64,000 bases of DNA from Fructobacillus evanidus. Its GTDB lineage: Bacteria > Bacillota > Bacilli > Lactobacillales > Lactobacillaceae. The notes beneath the pieces were generated by a model. It was not told where the DNA came from, ran no database searches, and saw nothing but the letters and a program-made list of their open reading frames with translations. This document shows positions 26,026 through 35,400 of this stretch, in pieces. Each line of letters starts with the position of its first letter. Position 1 is the stretch's first letter. The position numbers were made by a program, and so were the translations under genes. Location: assembly GCF_963580165.1 (NCBI RefSeq), contig NZ_CAUZLM010000001.1:1-64000 (forward strand). The letters are read 5' to 3'.

Positions 26026-26706
26026 ATGGTTTTAGCTTTTGCTGCTGTGTCGGATTGGCTGACACACATTAGTTCTGCGAATGCCAATTTTTCTGTAATT
26101 GAATTGTCAATTCTGTTCTTTTTGATTTTGATTGAAACAGGGGGGATTGTCACAGGGTTTATTCCGGCTGATGCGTTGGTGATGACGGCTGCGGGGTTTG
26201 CCGGTCGCCATCACTCTTTGGTTGAATTTGCCTTGTTGGTGGTGATTTTTGCGGTTGCCTCGATGATGGGGGATTTCATTAATTATTGGTTTGGTGCGTG
26301 GGTAATTAAGCAGGTTGATAAAATCCCCTGGGTCGCCCGCCACGTAAATGGTGATTTTGCCGAAAAAATTTCGTCTAATTTAAACCCGAAACGCTGGTTG
26401 CTCTTTATTATTTTGGGCCGATTTGTTCCCTTTGTCAGAACAATTGTCCCGCTGTCTGCTCATCGTTTGAAGTTACGGTTTGCGACTTACTTTCGGATGT
26501 CTGTTCTGGCATCCTGCCTCTGGGCGTTGACCATGGTGACGATTGGTTATTATTTTGGCCACTTACAGTTACCAAGAGAAGTGACGATTACCGTAATTAT
26601 TCTGGTCGTCGTCTTTGTACTGGCAGTGATTCGGTCACCCAGGTTTCGACAAATTATTATTAATTTAATTACAAAACCTAGTCGAGAAAAGGAAGAGGAA
26701 CTTTAA
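26026..26706 (+). CDS. DedA family membrane protein
   Basis: A 226-residue membrane protein of the DedA/SNARE-associated family, linked to undecaprenyl-phosphate or phospholipid translocation and membrane homeostasis. It shows the family segments ETGGIVTGFIPADALVMTAAG and FINYWFGAW, and the conserved GRFVPFVRTIVPLSAH motif with its two arginines. The start at 26026 has AAGGAG 12 bases upstream. It ends two bases before the phosphoglucomutase gene, so the two are cotranscribed. Confidence 0.9.
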   Translation: MVLAFAAVSDWLTHISSANANFSVIELSILFFLILIETGGIVTGFIPADALVMTAAGFAGRHHSLVEFALLVVIFAVASMMGDFINYWFGAWVIKQVDKIPWVARHVNGDFAEKISSNLNPKRWLLFIILGRFVPFVRTIVPLSAHRLKLRFATYFRMSVLASCLWALTMVTIGYYFGHLQLPREVTITVIILVVVFVLAVIRSPRFRQIIINLITKPSREKEEEL

Positions 26707-26708
26707 GA

Positions 26709-28412
26709 ATGACTTATCAAGATACCTTAGCCCGTTGGCAGCAAGCAGACTTACCTGCTGATTTGACAGCTGAATTAAAGCAATTGAGTCCAGCTGAACA
26801 AGAAGATGCTTTCTATCAAAACTTGCCATTTGGAACCGCTGGTATGCGTGGCCAAATGGGCGTTGGGACCAACCGCATTAATGTCGTGATGGTGACCTTA
26901 GTAACAGAAGCATTGGCTGCTTACATTGATCAAAGCGGGGACGCTGCTAAGAAAGCGGGGGTAGTCATCGCCTTTGACTCTCGTCACCACTCAAAAGAAT
27001 TTGCTCAGGTGGCTAGTCGCGTGCTGTCAGCACATGGGATTAAGGTTTATCGTTTTTCATCATTGCGTCCGACACCCGAACTATCATTTTCAGTTCGTCA
27101 TTTGAAGGCTTTTGCCGGCATTATGATTACGGCCTCACACAATCCTAAGCAGGATAACGGCTATAAGGTTTACGGTGCTGATGGTGGCCAGATGGTTCCT
27201 GAAGCCGTCCAGGCTGTTATCGATGGAATGGCAGCGGTGGAAAATGAGTTTGCTATTGCACAAGATGAAACAGAAAAAACTGTTCAAGTAGTCGATGATG
27301 ACTTGGACAACGCTTATTTGGCAGAGGTCAAAACAATTTCTGTTGACCAAGATTTGATTCAAAAAGAGGGGGCAGACTTGAAGTTTGTCTACACCCCTTT
27401 GCATGGAACTGGTCAGTATATTGGTGAAAAAGCGTTGCAACAAGCAGGCTTTACTAACTATACAATCGTGAAGGAACAGGCGGAACTCGATGGGGACTTC
27501 CCAACGGTGAAGAAGCCCAACCCAGAAGATCCAGCCGCTTTATCATTGGCTATTGAATACGCCAAGAAGGAAGAAGCTGATTTGGTCGTGGCAACGGACC
27601 CTGATGCTGACCGGATGGGAGCTGCTGTGCGATTGGCCGATGGTTCATACCAAGTCTTATCCGGTAATCAAATTGCCGGTTTGATGGTCAATTACTTGTT
27701 GGCCGCTAAGAAGAAAAATCAGACATTGCCTGAAAATGGTGCCATTGTAACGTCGATTGTTTCATCGCGCTTTGCTAGCGAGATTGCTAAGAGCTATGGT
27801 GTTGCTACCTTAGACGTGTTGACTGGATTTAAGTATATTGCGGCCATGATTGACCGCTTTGAAGAGAAGAAGGATTATACGTACCTCTTCGGCTTTGAAG
27901 AATCATTTGGTTACTTAGTAAAGCCATTTGCTCATGATAAGGATGCTATCCAGGCTTTGGTTTTGTTTGCCGAAATGGCTGCTTACTACAAGGAAAAGGG
28001 CCAAAGTTTTGCTGATGGTTTGAAGGAACTGTACGAGCAACACGGTTACTTTGAGGAAAAGACCGTTGCCTTTGATTTCCCTGGTGTCAATGGTCATGAA
28101 GAAATGGCTGCCTTGATGACTAAGTTCCGTAATCAAAAGTTGGAAACGGTTGGTGATCAATTAGTTTTGGCCACTCAGGACTTTGCGAGCCAGACACAGA
28201 TTGATCGAGCTGGATCAGAAAAGAAGTTGCCACAGCCAAAGGCTAATGTCTTGAAGTATTGGTTAGCTGATGGTTCATGGATTGCGCTCCGCCCATCTGG
28301 TACGGAACCAAAATTGAAGCTCTATATTGGCGTTGTTGCCGATTCGCAGGCTGAAGCGGATGCAAAGTTGCAAAGCTTTGAAGCTACGATGGAAGAAAAG
28401 ATTAAGGCTTAA
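26709..28412 (+). CDS. pgcA: Phosphoglucomutase/phosphomannomutase (alpha-PGM)
   Basis: A 567-residue enzyme interconverting glucose-1-phosphate and glucose-6-phosphate. The active-site serine lies in ITASHNPKQDNGYKVYG (about 138-154), the metal loop is DPDADRMG (about 297-304), the sugar loop is FGFEESFGY (about 395-403), and the phosphate loop is RPSGTEPKLKLY close to the C terminus. Length is normal for the PgcA type. With GalU it would connect glycolysis to UDP-glucose. The gene starts two bases after dedA. Confidence 0.93.
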   Translation: MTYQDTLARWQQADLPADLTAELKQLSPAEQEDAFYQNLPFGTAGMRGQMGVGTNRINVVMVTLVTEALAAYIDQSGDAAKKAGVVIAFDSRHHSKEFAQVASRVLSAHGIKVYRFSSLRPTPELSFSVRHLKAFAGIMITASHNPKQDNGYKVYGADGGQMVPEAVQAVIDGMAAVENEFAIAQDETEKTVQVVDDDLDNAYLAEVKTISVDQDLIQKEGADLKFVYTPLHGTGQYIGEKALQQAGFTNYTIVKEQAELDGDFPTVKKPNPEDPAALSLAIEYAKKEEADLVVATDPDADRMGAAVRLADGSYQVLSGNQIAGLMVNYLLAAKKKNQTLPENGAIVTSIVSSRFASEIAKSYGVATLDVLTGFKYIAAMIDRFEEKKDYTYLFGFEESFGYLVKPFAHDKDAIQALVLFAEMAAYYKEKGQSFADGLKELYEQHGYFEEKTVAFDFPGVNGHEEMAALMTKFRNQKLETVGDQLVLATQDFASQTQIDRAGSEKKLPQPKANVLKYWLADGSWIALRPSGTEPKLKLYIGVVADSQAEADAKLQSFEATMEEKIKA

Positions 28413-28422
28413 AATTAATTAT

Positions 28423-28453
28423 AAAAAAAGAACTCAGTGATGAGTTCTTTTTT
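28423..28453. terminator. Bidirectional terminator between pgcA and the MFS pseudogene
   Basis: AAAAAAAGAACTCA-GTGA-TGAGTTCTTTTTT, a symmetric stem with A and T runs on both sides. Confidence 0.9.
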
Positions 28454-29712
28454 AGTTTTCTTTCAGTCTGGTAATATAGACACCCATTAGTATAAAGGCG
28501 AGAGTTGATGATAGTAATGGAATTGCAAAAGATGAATATTGAAATACGGCACCAAAAACAAAGAGACCAACTGGATTCATGACGTTGGTAACGATAGTAA
28601 GAGCGGAAAAAGTTCGACCTTGATATTGTTTGTTGACCTGGGTTTGCAGAAAAATCCTGCTAATAATATTGATAATGATAATCAATATATAAATAATCAC
28701 TTCAGCGACCAAAATCGAAAGGATAAGAAGGCAAAAAATGATTGTTGAATGAAAGTGCCATTGTTATCACAAGTAGGGGGACAGCGATGGCACCCATATA
28801 AATACCTAGTTTTTTAATCGGTATTTCTTGATCATTAATTTTGATTCTAGAACTGAGTACAGATCCAATAATAAAACCGACTCCTGATATTGATTCATTT
28901 AAACCAATTTGGCTACTAGAAGCATGCAGATGATGAAGAAGAAGGTAAGGGAGCCCAACAGTTAAGAGAGCGAGAAAAAAGTTAAGTATCCCACCAAGAA
29001 TAATAATGTTTAGGACAATTTTTTGATTTTTTAGCCAGTTGAAAAATGATGACTTTGATGGTAATTGTTTGGTTGAACTTGAGTTAGCAAAATTTTGATT
29101 ATTTGAAATTAGAGCAAAATCTAGGGTTGTCATTAGTAGCAAAACTATTCCTTCAATAATGATGCTAAAGGAAAAAATAGTTGAAATCTTTATAAATGAA
29201 AACATTAATCCGGCTAGGCTGGGGCCAATAATATTTGAGGCAGAAATCGAGATTTGCTCAAGTGAGTTTAGTTTGGGAATCTGCTCCTCAACTACCATTG
29301 CTGTTGCTGAGGAACTTAGAGTGATATCGAGTAAATTCAAATGAAGGTTGATGATAATTAAAGTAGTGATAAAAACCGGAAAGGTTGGGAATGTGTGAGT
29401 AGCTAGTAGGGTGGACGCAGTGCCTAACCAAACCATCAAAATGATTTGAGAAGCCAGCATTAGTTTTTTGTGGGGAATATAATCGACTAGCTTCCCAATA
29501 ATTGGCGCACAGATTGCTGTGGCGACTGGTCCAAAGATTAGTGATGTGCCGTAGCTGAGAGCTGAACCAGTATTCTTTAAAATACTGAGGCTAATGACAA
29601 AAGTCAGTGTTGAACTAACTAAGTGACCAAAAAAATCACTAGTAGTAGCCTTTTGAATTTGTCGATTAGATTGTTGTAAAAGGGAGTTCCCTTCTGTAAT
29701 TTTATTTTTCAT
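28452..29712 (-). pseudogene. MFS transporter disrupted by a frameshift
   Basis: Two reading frames together encode one ~415-residue major facilitator protein. The first 336 residues (29712-28702) contain about nine helices; the last 86 residues (28712-28452) continue with SILVAEVIIYILIIII and the final helices. Removing one base from the A6 run at 28733-28738 (T6 on the coding strand) joins the frames exactly. The cause could be a real slippage mutation, a programmed frameshift or a sequencing error. The gene is much more AT-rich than its neighbours, which suggests horizontal transfer. Resembles drug efflux MFS proteins; the substrate is unknown. Confidence 0.78.
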
Positions 29713-29989
29713 TCACAAAAGTCCAATCTATTTCTGAAGTAATTGAATTAATGTCGCCGTATTTATTAGTTAAATATTAATATATAATGAGTTTAAAATA
29801 AATATTTTTTTATTTTTATATTCAAGGTGAATGATAATATATGCTGGTACTCTAAAAGTTGTATATAGTCACGGTGACAAGATAACCATTCGATTGTAAA
29901 TCGAAGTAATTTTGGAAAATATTGCCAATTATGAAACCTATAATTTTTACAAGAAGTTGATAGTGATGAACAAGAAAAATTAAAATCTC
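29713..29989. other. AT-rich intergenic region, no gene seen
   Basis: About 280 bases between the divergent MFS pseudogene and rplS. It is very AT-rich with several TATAAT-like stretches. An ORF on the minus strand has no ribosome binding site or recognisable sequence. Confidence 0.5.
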
Positions 29990-30019
29990 TAGACAAAGGC
30001 TACTTCTATTTGTTATACT
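29990..30019 (+). promoter_or_regulatory. rplS promoter
   Basis: TAGACA at 29990-29995 and TATACT at 30014-30019 are separated by 18 bases. Confidence 0.6.
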
Positions 30020-30025
30020 AATCTT

Positions 30026-30100
30026 TGGCTATAAGCCGTAATTAACGGTAATCCGCTGTGCGTTAGTCTAAGGACGAGTGTAAGATTAGCGATTAGGAGA
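30026..30100 (+). promoter_or_regulatory. Structured leader of rplS, possible L19 leader
   Basis: The ~80-base leader contains a GGCT-ATA-AGCC hairpin and further short complementary blocks. Firmicutes rplS genes often carry an autoregulatory L19 leader, so this is a plausible case. The structure was not computed, and the inverted repeat CTAATCTT/AAGATTAG (30018-30089) partly overlaps the -10 element. Confidence 0.35.
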
Positions 30101-30106
30101 ATGACT

Positions 30107-30469
30107 ATGCGTCAAAATAACATTTTAGAAAAGTTGACTTCAACCCAATTGCGGACAGATATTCCTGAATTCCGCGCTGGTGATTCAGTTCGTGTCCACG
30201 CACGAATTGTTGAAGGAACTCGCGAACGTGTTCAGCTCTTTGAGGGGGTTGTTATCAAGCGTAAGGGTGCTGGTATCCAGGCTACTTATACTGTTCGTAA
30301 GATTTCTTCTGGTGTTGGTGTGGAACGTACGTTCCCATTGCACTCACCACGGGTTGACAAGATTGAAGTAACTCGTTTGGGTCGCGTGCGTCGCGCAAAG
30401 TTGTACTACTTGCGTGCATTGCAAGGAAAGGCCGCTCGTATCAAGGAACGTCGTCTCGACGTCAAGTGA
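30107..30469 (+). CDS. rplS: 50S ribosomal protein L19
   Basis: A 120-residue ribosomal protein with the family core FRAGDSVRVHARIVEGTRER, EGVVIKRKGAG and VERTFPLHSP. The ATG at 30107 is chosen over that at 30101 because AGGAG ends only one base before the latter but seven before the former. It is transcribed alone from a promoter at 29990-30019 and ends at a terminator. trmD and rimM, often upstream, are not present here. Confidence 0.96.
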   Translation: MRQNNILEKLTSTQLRTDIPEFRAGDSVRVHARIVEGTRERVQLFEGVVIKRKGAGIQATYTVRKISSGVGVERTFPLHSPRVDKIEVTRLGRVRRAKLYYLRALQGKAARIKERRLDVK

Positions 30470-30476
30470 TTACGGC

Positions 30477-30506
30477 AAAAAGCTTCCACATAGTGGAGGC
30501 TTTTTC
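30477..30506 (+). terminator. Terminator after rplS
   Basis: AAAAAGCTTCCAC-ATA-GTGGAGGCTTTTT, with a single G-T pair. Confidence 0.88.
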
Positions 30507-30547
30507 TTTTTAAAAAAATCAGTTTTGAAAAGAAGGGGGTGCCTGGC

Positions 30548-31642
30548 ATGGCTGAATTTTTGCAAGCGGTTGATGACCGAAAAATTTTACATGTCGATTT
30601 GGATGCTTTTTATGCCCAAGTCGAAATGCGCGATAACCCTGCCTTAAAGAAGGTGCCTCTAATCATCGGTCGTGATCCTGATTTACACCACGGTCACGGC
30701 GTTGTGGCAACCGCCAACTACATTGCCAGAAAGGCCGGCGTACATTCGGCCATGGGGTCAAGTGAAGCAAAGCGACTTTGCCCGAATGCTGTTTTTGTCG
30801 CTCCTGATTTTGATAAGTACCGATCAGTGTCAGCTCAGATTCATGAAGTCTTTGCCGAATTCACCGATAAGGTTGAGCCGGTTGCCCTTGATGAGGCTTA
30901 CTTAGACGTTAGTCAAAGCCCAATGGCGGGGGCAACGCTGGCAGCCGAGTTACGGCATAGAATCTGGCAGGAAACGAAACTAACTTGTTCGGTGGGGGTT
31001 TCCTATAATAAGGTGTTAGCAAAGCTTGGGTCTGAACACCACAAACCAAACGGGGTAACGGTCATCGGTGCCGACGTGGCGCTGGACTTCGTGGCGGCTT
31101 TGCCTATTAAGGACTTTCGCGGTGTTGGTAAGAAATCACAGGAAAAATTTGAAAAATTAGGGATTAAAACGGGCGCGGATTTACGAGCCTTGAGCCAAGA
31201 CGAACTGCGGGTCCACTTTGGCTCTTTCGGTGACCAACTTTATTGGCAAGCGCGGGCAACGCACTTTGGCCAGGTGAAAGACCATCGTATTCGGCAATCG
31301 GTCGGAAAAGAGGGGACTTTTGAATTTCCCCTCCACGACCGCTCAGCTGTTTTGGCGACTTTCAAGGACTTGGCCACAAAGGTTGTGGCGAACATGGAGG
31401 CTAAGCACCTAGTGGGGCGGACGTTGAACATTAAGGTTCGCGATGATGACTTTAACACGCTGACCAGGTCGATTACCCAGGCCAACCCGTTTCAGCTTAA
31501 TCCTGATTTTTTGGCGAGAAAGGCGCAATCAATCTTTGATGACCTGTATCCAGATGACTTCGCCATTCGCCTGCTGGGGCTAACCTTTTCCAATGTCAGC
31601 CCACAAGCCTTTCAATCGTTATCACTCTTTGATTATGATTGA
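30548..31642 (+). CDS. dinB: DNA polymerase IV
   Basis: A 364-residue Y-family translesion polymerase. Catalytic residues lie in HVDLDAFYAQVEM (about 17-29) and DEAYLDVS (about 115-122). The helix-hairpin-helix GVGKKSQEKFEKLG follows near 195-208, and the little-finger domain makes up the rest. The C terminus ends QSLSLFDYD, a likely beta-clamp-binding peptide (QxxLF). The ATG at 30548 follows AAGGGGG. No LexA box was seen upstream, unlike recA. Confidence 0.93.
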   Translation: MAEFLQAVDDRKILHVDLDAFYAQVEMRDNPALKKVPLIIGRDPDLHHGHGVVATANYIARKAGVHSAMGSSEAKRLCPNAVFVAPDFDKYRSVSAQIHEVFAEFTDKVEPVALDEAYLDVSQSPMAGATLAAELRHRIWQETKLTCSVGVSYNKVLAKLGSEHHKPNGVTVIGADVALDFVAALPIKDFRGVGKKSQEKFEKLGIKTGADLRALSQDELRVHFGSFGDQLYWQARATHFGQVKDHRIRQSVGKEGTFEFPLHDRSAVLATFKDLATKVVANMEAKHLVGRTLNIKVRDDDFNTLTRSITQANPFQLNPDFLARKAQSIFDDLYPDDFAIRLLGLTFSNVSPQAFQSLSLFDYD

Positions 31643-31704
31643 TTGGTCAAATCAGTGGGTTAATCTGATTTCAAATGCTCTGACAACGAATTTCGAATTT
31701 ACGG

Positions 31705-31710
31705 TATAAT
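31705..31710 (+). promoter_or_regulatory. -10 element upstream of nrnA
   Basis: TATAAT at 31705-31710; CTGACA at 31680-31685 could be the -35, although the 19-base spacer is long. Confidence 0.5.
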
Positions 31711-31742
31711 AAAGAATAGTAATAAGAGTTGAAAGGGCGCAT

Positions 31743-32711
31743 ATGGCCAAAATTCACGAAGATATTTTAGAACAGATTAAACGTTACGATACCATTATTA
31801 TTCACCGTCACCAACGACCTGATCCGGATGCTTACGGATCACAATTGGGCCTGCAAGCGATTTTGCAGGCATCTTTTCCCGAAAAGAAGATTTATGCCGT
31901 TGGGAAGGAAATCACCGGTTTAGCTTGGATTGGCGATGGTCAACCTTTGGCTGATGAGATTCCTGATTCGGCCTACAAGAAGGCCCTGGTCATTGTTTGC
32001 GATACAGCCAATGATCCCCGCATTGATGACCAACGCTGGCGCAACGGTTTGGAAATCGTTAAAATTGACCACCATCCCAACGTGGAACCTTACGGTGATT
32101 GGCAGTGGGTCGAGGATGAAGCCTCAGCGACTTCCGTTCTGATTTATCAGTTCTATCAAGCCTTGGCCGACAAGGGCTTGAAGATGACGGAAAAGGCCGC
32201 CCGCTACCTTTATATTGGGATTATCGGTGATACCGGTCGCTTTATGTATTCATTGGATAAAGAAACCTTTGATGTGGCCGGTGAGTTGATTACCTATGGC
32301 TTTGATTATCAAAAGATTTATAACGCGATGACGACTTTGTCGGAAAATGCCGTGAAGTTCTCGGGTTATGTGATGCAACATATTAACCTGTTGCCATCTG
32401 GCTTCGGCTATGTGATTCTCAAGCGGGATGTGATTGACAGCTTTGATCTGGGCAATGCAGGGACTTCTTTTGTCGTTTCTATTCCGTCACGGATTGACAA
32501 GGTCAAGGCCTGGGCAATCTTTGAAGAACAAGAAAATGGTGATTACCGGGTCCGTTTGCGGTCACGGTCGGTTGTCATTAACACGATTGCCCAAGACTTT
32601 GATGGTGGGGGACACCCCATGGCTTCAGGTGCCTGGGCATACAACGAAGCGGATATTCAAAAGGTGATTGACCGAGTGGATAGCGCTTTAAAGGCAAACC
32701 AAGCCGATTAA
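31743..32711 (+). CDS. nrnA: DHH-family phosphoesterase, NrnA type
   Basis: A 322-residue bifunctional nano-RNase and pAp phosphatase that clears 2-5-mer RNAs and 3'-phosphoadenosine 5'-phosphate. Metal ligands are visible in HRHQRPDPDAYGS (about 21-33), IVCDTANDPR (about 83-92) and IDHHPN (about 107-112). The C-terminal DHHA1 domain has GGGHPMASGAW. Length fits NrnA. It lies 16 bases before the DEAD helicase gene, consistent with an RNA-processing operon. Confidence 0.92.
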   Translation: MAKIHEDILEQIKRYDTIIIHRHQRPDPDAYGSQLGLQAILQASFPEKKIYAVGKEITGLAWIGDGQPLADEIPDSAYKKALVIVCDTANDPRIDDQRWRNGLEIVKIDHHPNVEPYGDWQWVEDEASATSVLIYQFYQALADKGLKMTEKAARYLYIGIIGDTGRFMYSLDKETFDVAGELITYGFDYQKIYNAMTTLSENAVKFSGYVMQHINLLPSGFGYVILKRDVIDSFDLGNAGTSFVVSIPSRIDKVKAWAIFEEQENGDYRVRLRSRSVVINTIAQDFDGGGHPMASGAWAYNEADIQKVIDRVDSALKANQAD

Positions 32712-32727
32712 ATTTAAAGGATTTTAC

Positions 32728-34086
32728 ATGAAAAACACAAACCAACAATTTGGTGAATACAATTTAAAGCCGGAAGTGCTTTCAGCTTTAAAGGCGATTG
32801 GTTTTGACCAACCAACGCCCATCCAGGCACGCTTGATTCCAACAATCTTGCGTGGTGGGGATGTTGTTGGTCAGTCACAGACGGGATCTGGAAAGACGCA
32901 CACCTTCTTGGTACCAATTTTTAACGCCTTGCAGCCAGAATTGAACCAAACTCAGGTGGTGATTACGACACCATCACGGGAATTGGCTGCTCAGATTGCT
33001 AAGGCTGCCCGTGAGTTTGCGGAAAAGATGGAATTAGTGAAGGTTTCCATTGCCGAATATGTCGGTGGGACTGATAAGGCCCGCCAGATTCGTCAGTTAG
33101 AGAAGCACCAAGCACAAATCGTTGTTGGAACGCCAGGACGATTAAAGGACTTGGTTCAGAGTGGTGCCTTGGTGGTTAACCAAGTGCGGACTTTGGTCGT
33201 CGATGAAGCGGATATGACACTTGACATGGGCTTCTTGAACGAAGTTGATTTCTTGGCTGGTGCGATGCCAAAGGACCTGCAAACGTTGGTCTTTTCAGCA
33301 ACGATGCCAGAAAAGTTGAAGCCGTTCTTAAAGAAGTATTTGGACAATCCTGATTTCCAGACGATTCCAACGGAAGCAACGATTGCCGATACGATCGACA
33401 ACTGGTTGGTGCCGACGAAGTCCAAGGATAAGGAAGAGGTCATCGACAAGTTGTTGACGATTTTCAATCCTTATTTGGCGCTGATTTTTGCCAATACCAA
33501 GGAACGAGCTAAGGAATTGGCAGCGCATTTGCGTGGCCGTGGTCTTAAAGTTGCCGAAATTCATGGTGATATTCCACCACGTGAACGTCGTCGAACAATG
33601 AAGGGTGTCTTGCACCTGGATTACCAATACGTAGTTGCTACTGATTTAGCTGCTCGTGGTATCGATATTGAAGGAGTATCGCACGTCATTAATGATGGTG
33701 TGCCAGACGAATTAGAATTCTTCGTTCACCGTGTTGGTCGAACGGGACGGAATGGGATGGCTGGAACGGCCGTGACTCTTTACGGACCCGATGAAGAAGA
33801 CCGGATTGCTGAGCTGGAAAAAATCGGTATCGAGTTTGCTCATAAGCAGATTCGTGGGGATGAAATCGTGGCGGTCAAGGATCGTAAGGCCCGGACACAG
33901 CGTCACGCAACAACTAATAAGTTGGACCCTGAAATGGTCGGGATGGTCAAGAAAAAGAAGAAGAACGTCAAGCCCGGCTATAAGCGTCAAATTAAGAATA
34001 AGATTAAGCGTAAGCGTCAAATGGATCGTCGAATTGAACTTCGTCAAGATCGCCGGAATACGCGTCGCCAAAATAAGGAAGGCTAA
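32728..34086 (+). CDS. cshB: DEAD-box RNA helicase (CshB-like)
   Basis: A 452-residue helicase with the Q motif, motif I SQTGSGKT (about 50-57), motif II VVDEADMTLDMG (about 156-167), motif III FSATMP and motif VI HRVGRTGRNG. The C-terminal ~55 residues are strongly basic (many KKK and RR groups) and probably bind RNA. The arrangement fits CshB, a cold-shock and ribosome-assembly helicase of Firmicutes. It follows nrnA by 16 bases and ends at a strong bidirectional terminator. Confidence 0.9.
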   Translation: MKNTNQQFGEYNLKPEVLSALKAIGFDQPTPIQARLIPTILRGGDVVGQSQTGSGKTHTFLVPIFNALQPELNQTQVVITTPSRELAAQIAKAAREFAEKMELVKVSIAEYVGGTDKARQIRQLEKHQAQIVVGTPGRLKDLVQSGALVVNQVRTLVVDEADMTLDMGFLNEVDFLAGAMPKDLQTLVFSATMPEKLKPFLKKYLDNPDFQTIPTEATIADTIDNWLVPTKSKDKEEVIDKLLTIFNPYLALIFANTKERAKELAAHLRGRGLKVAEIHGDIPPRERRRTMKGVLHLDYQYVVATDLAARGIDIEGVSHVINDGVPDELEFFVHRVGRTGRNGMAGTAVTLYGPDEEDRIAELEKIGIEFAHKQIRGDEIVAVKDRKARTQRHATTNKLDPEMVGMVKKKKKNVKPGYKRQIKNKIKRKRQMDRRIELRQDRRNTRRQNKEG

Positions 34087-34108
34087 GCCTGTCTGACTTT
34101 TGGTTACT

Positions 34109-34154
34109 AAAAAAGAACAGCAACCCGCAAAATTGTGGGGCTGCTGTTCTTTTC
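34109..34154. terminator. Bidirectional terminator between cshB and the YslB-like gene
   Basis: AAAAAAGAACAGCA and TGCTGTTCTTTT form the outer stem, with an inner CCC/GGG stem around AAAATT. It ends both convergent genes. Confidence 0.9.
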
Positions 34155-34172
34155 TTTGTCTCGATTAGTGCT

Positions 34173-35303
34173 TTATTTGTTCAAGCTTGAATCGTCTTTT
34201 TGATCAAGCTTTTGGCGCCGTTCTTGTCCGAAGGCCAACAGTGAATTGGTAATCGATTGCTCAAGTGAAAGCGTATCGGCTATCTGGCTGTCGGTTGGCT
34301 CGCTAGTTGATTCTGTGACCACTGTCGCACTTTGACTTTCAGGTGCAGGAGCGGTTGCTTCTTGTTGTTCTTGGTCTGTTAAGGCAGGGGCAGTTGATTC
34401 TGCTTGGTTCTTCTTTGGTCGGAAGAATGAAAAGGCGCTTTTTTTGCTCTGACTTTGTTTAGTGACCGACTCAGTGTCAGCGGTGCTGGCAGATGCCACT
34501 GGTGCATCTTCAGCTGAAGATGTGGAAGATGCTGACTCAGTTTTTGTGGAAGCCGCCGATGTTGTTGGTTCTGCCTCCTCAATTGGTGCTGTAGATACTG
34601 CTGAGTTAGTTTCCACTGAAGCCGCCGATGTTGTTGGCTCCGCCTCAACTGGCGCCGCAGATTCTGCTGGCTCAACTTCGACGGGCGCTTCTGATGTGGC
34701 TTGGTCAACTTCACTGATTTGAATTGCTGGTTCATCAACCGGTACGCTTTGGCGATTAACGGTGAGTGCTTCAGGGTTATCAATGTCTTCAGTGGCGATT
34801 TCTTCACCTTGGTCTAAGAACCGGTCACGGAGGGCAACCTGTTCAGAAGAGGTCAAAGAGCTAATCTTGTGAGACATATCTGTCAAAATCGTTACTGTTA
34901 CTGTCTGTTGTCGAGCAGAAACTTGGAAGGTTCCTTCCGCCACAACTTCTTCTTGCAACTCCAGCTGTTGCGCTAAGAAGCCAGTTTCCAATGAAAAATC
35001 AGCTTGGTGGTTCGTTGCCAATCGGTCTTCTACCATGGCACCAGAAAGAAGCCATTGCTGTTGGTCACCGCTTTGGTATTTGATGGTTAAATCACCAAAA
35101 GCAGCCTTTTCAAAGAAGGCTGGTAAATCAGCACTCGTTTCCACGGGGAACTGTCGGGCCAATTCTTTTCCGGCCCAGTAGGTAATGTTGGCATAATCAT
35201 CCGTTAAGATATTGGCCAAAAGGGCATCACGTAAGAGCAGTGGAGCAAAGGCACTAACGGTCTGATTGGTACCGTTATTTGATTGAGAATGAGCATTTGA
35301 CAT
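34173..35303 (-). CDS. YslB-like (DUF2507) protein with long low-complexity tail
   Basis: A 376-residue protein. The first ~145 residues (RDALLANILTDDYANITYWAGKELAR near the start, then FGDLTIKYQ and ETGFLAQQLEL) resemble the DUF2507/YslB family, whose members are usually about 150 residues and often lie beside murI, as here. Residues ~175-376 form a Ser/Ala/Thr/Glu/Pro-rich tail with imperfect repeats of EAEPTTSAAS and VEPAESAAPVE. A short basic patch (KKSAFSFFRPKK) lies near 290. The tail is probably unstructured. The gene is divergent from murI, with AAAGGAA as ribosome binding site. Function unknown. Confidence 0.72.
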   Translation of the reverse strand: MSNAHSQSNNGTNQTVSAFAPLLLRDALLANILTDDYANITYWAGKELARQFPVETSADLPAFFEKAAFGDLTIKYQSGDQQQWLLSGAMVEDRLATNHQADFSLETGFLAQQLELQEEVVAEGTFQVSARQQTVTVTILTDMSHKISSLTSSEQVALRDRFLDQGEEIATEDIDNPEALTVNRQSVPVDEPAIQISEVDQATSEAPVEVEPAESAAPVEAEPTTSAASVETNSAVSTAPIEEAEPTTSAASTKTESASSTSSAEDAPVASASTADTESVTKQSQSKKSAFSFFRPKKNQAESTAPALTDQEQQEATAPAPESQSATVVTESTSEPTDSQIADTLSLEQSITNSLLAFGQERRQKLDQKDDSSLNK

Positions 35304-35363
35304 AAGTAAAGATTCCTTTCTTCCGTTATTATAGCAAAAGAGAGATTAAACGGGGGCAAAGGC

Positions 35364-35391
35364 TTGCAATTTGTTTTGAAGGGAAGATAAT
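35364..35391 (+). promoter_or_regulatory. murI promoter very close to start codon
   Basis: TTGCAA at 35364-35369 and GATAAT at 35386-35391 are separated by 16 bases. The murI ATG is only nine bases beyond the -10, so the leader would be about three bases. Confidence 0.5.
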
Positions 35392-35400
35392 AAGACTATT

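Noticed and set aside
29793..29996. Minus-strand 67-residue ORF upstream of rplS
   Set aside because: AT-rich, no ribosome binding site, and it runs through the rplS promoter.
34462..34722. Plus-strand ORF opposite the YslB-like tail
   Set aside because: Low-complexity repeats create open frames on both strands; there is no ribosome binding site.
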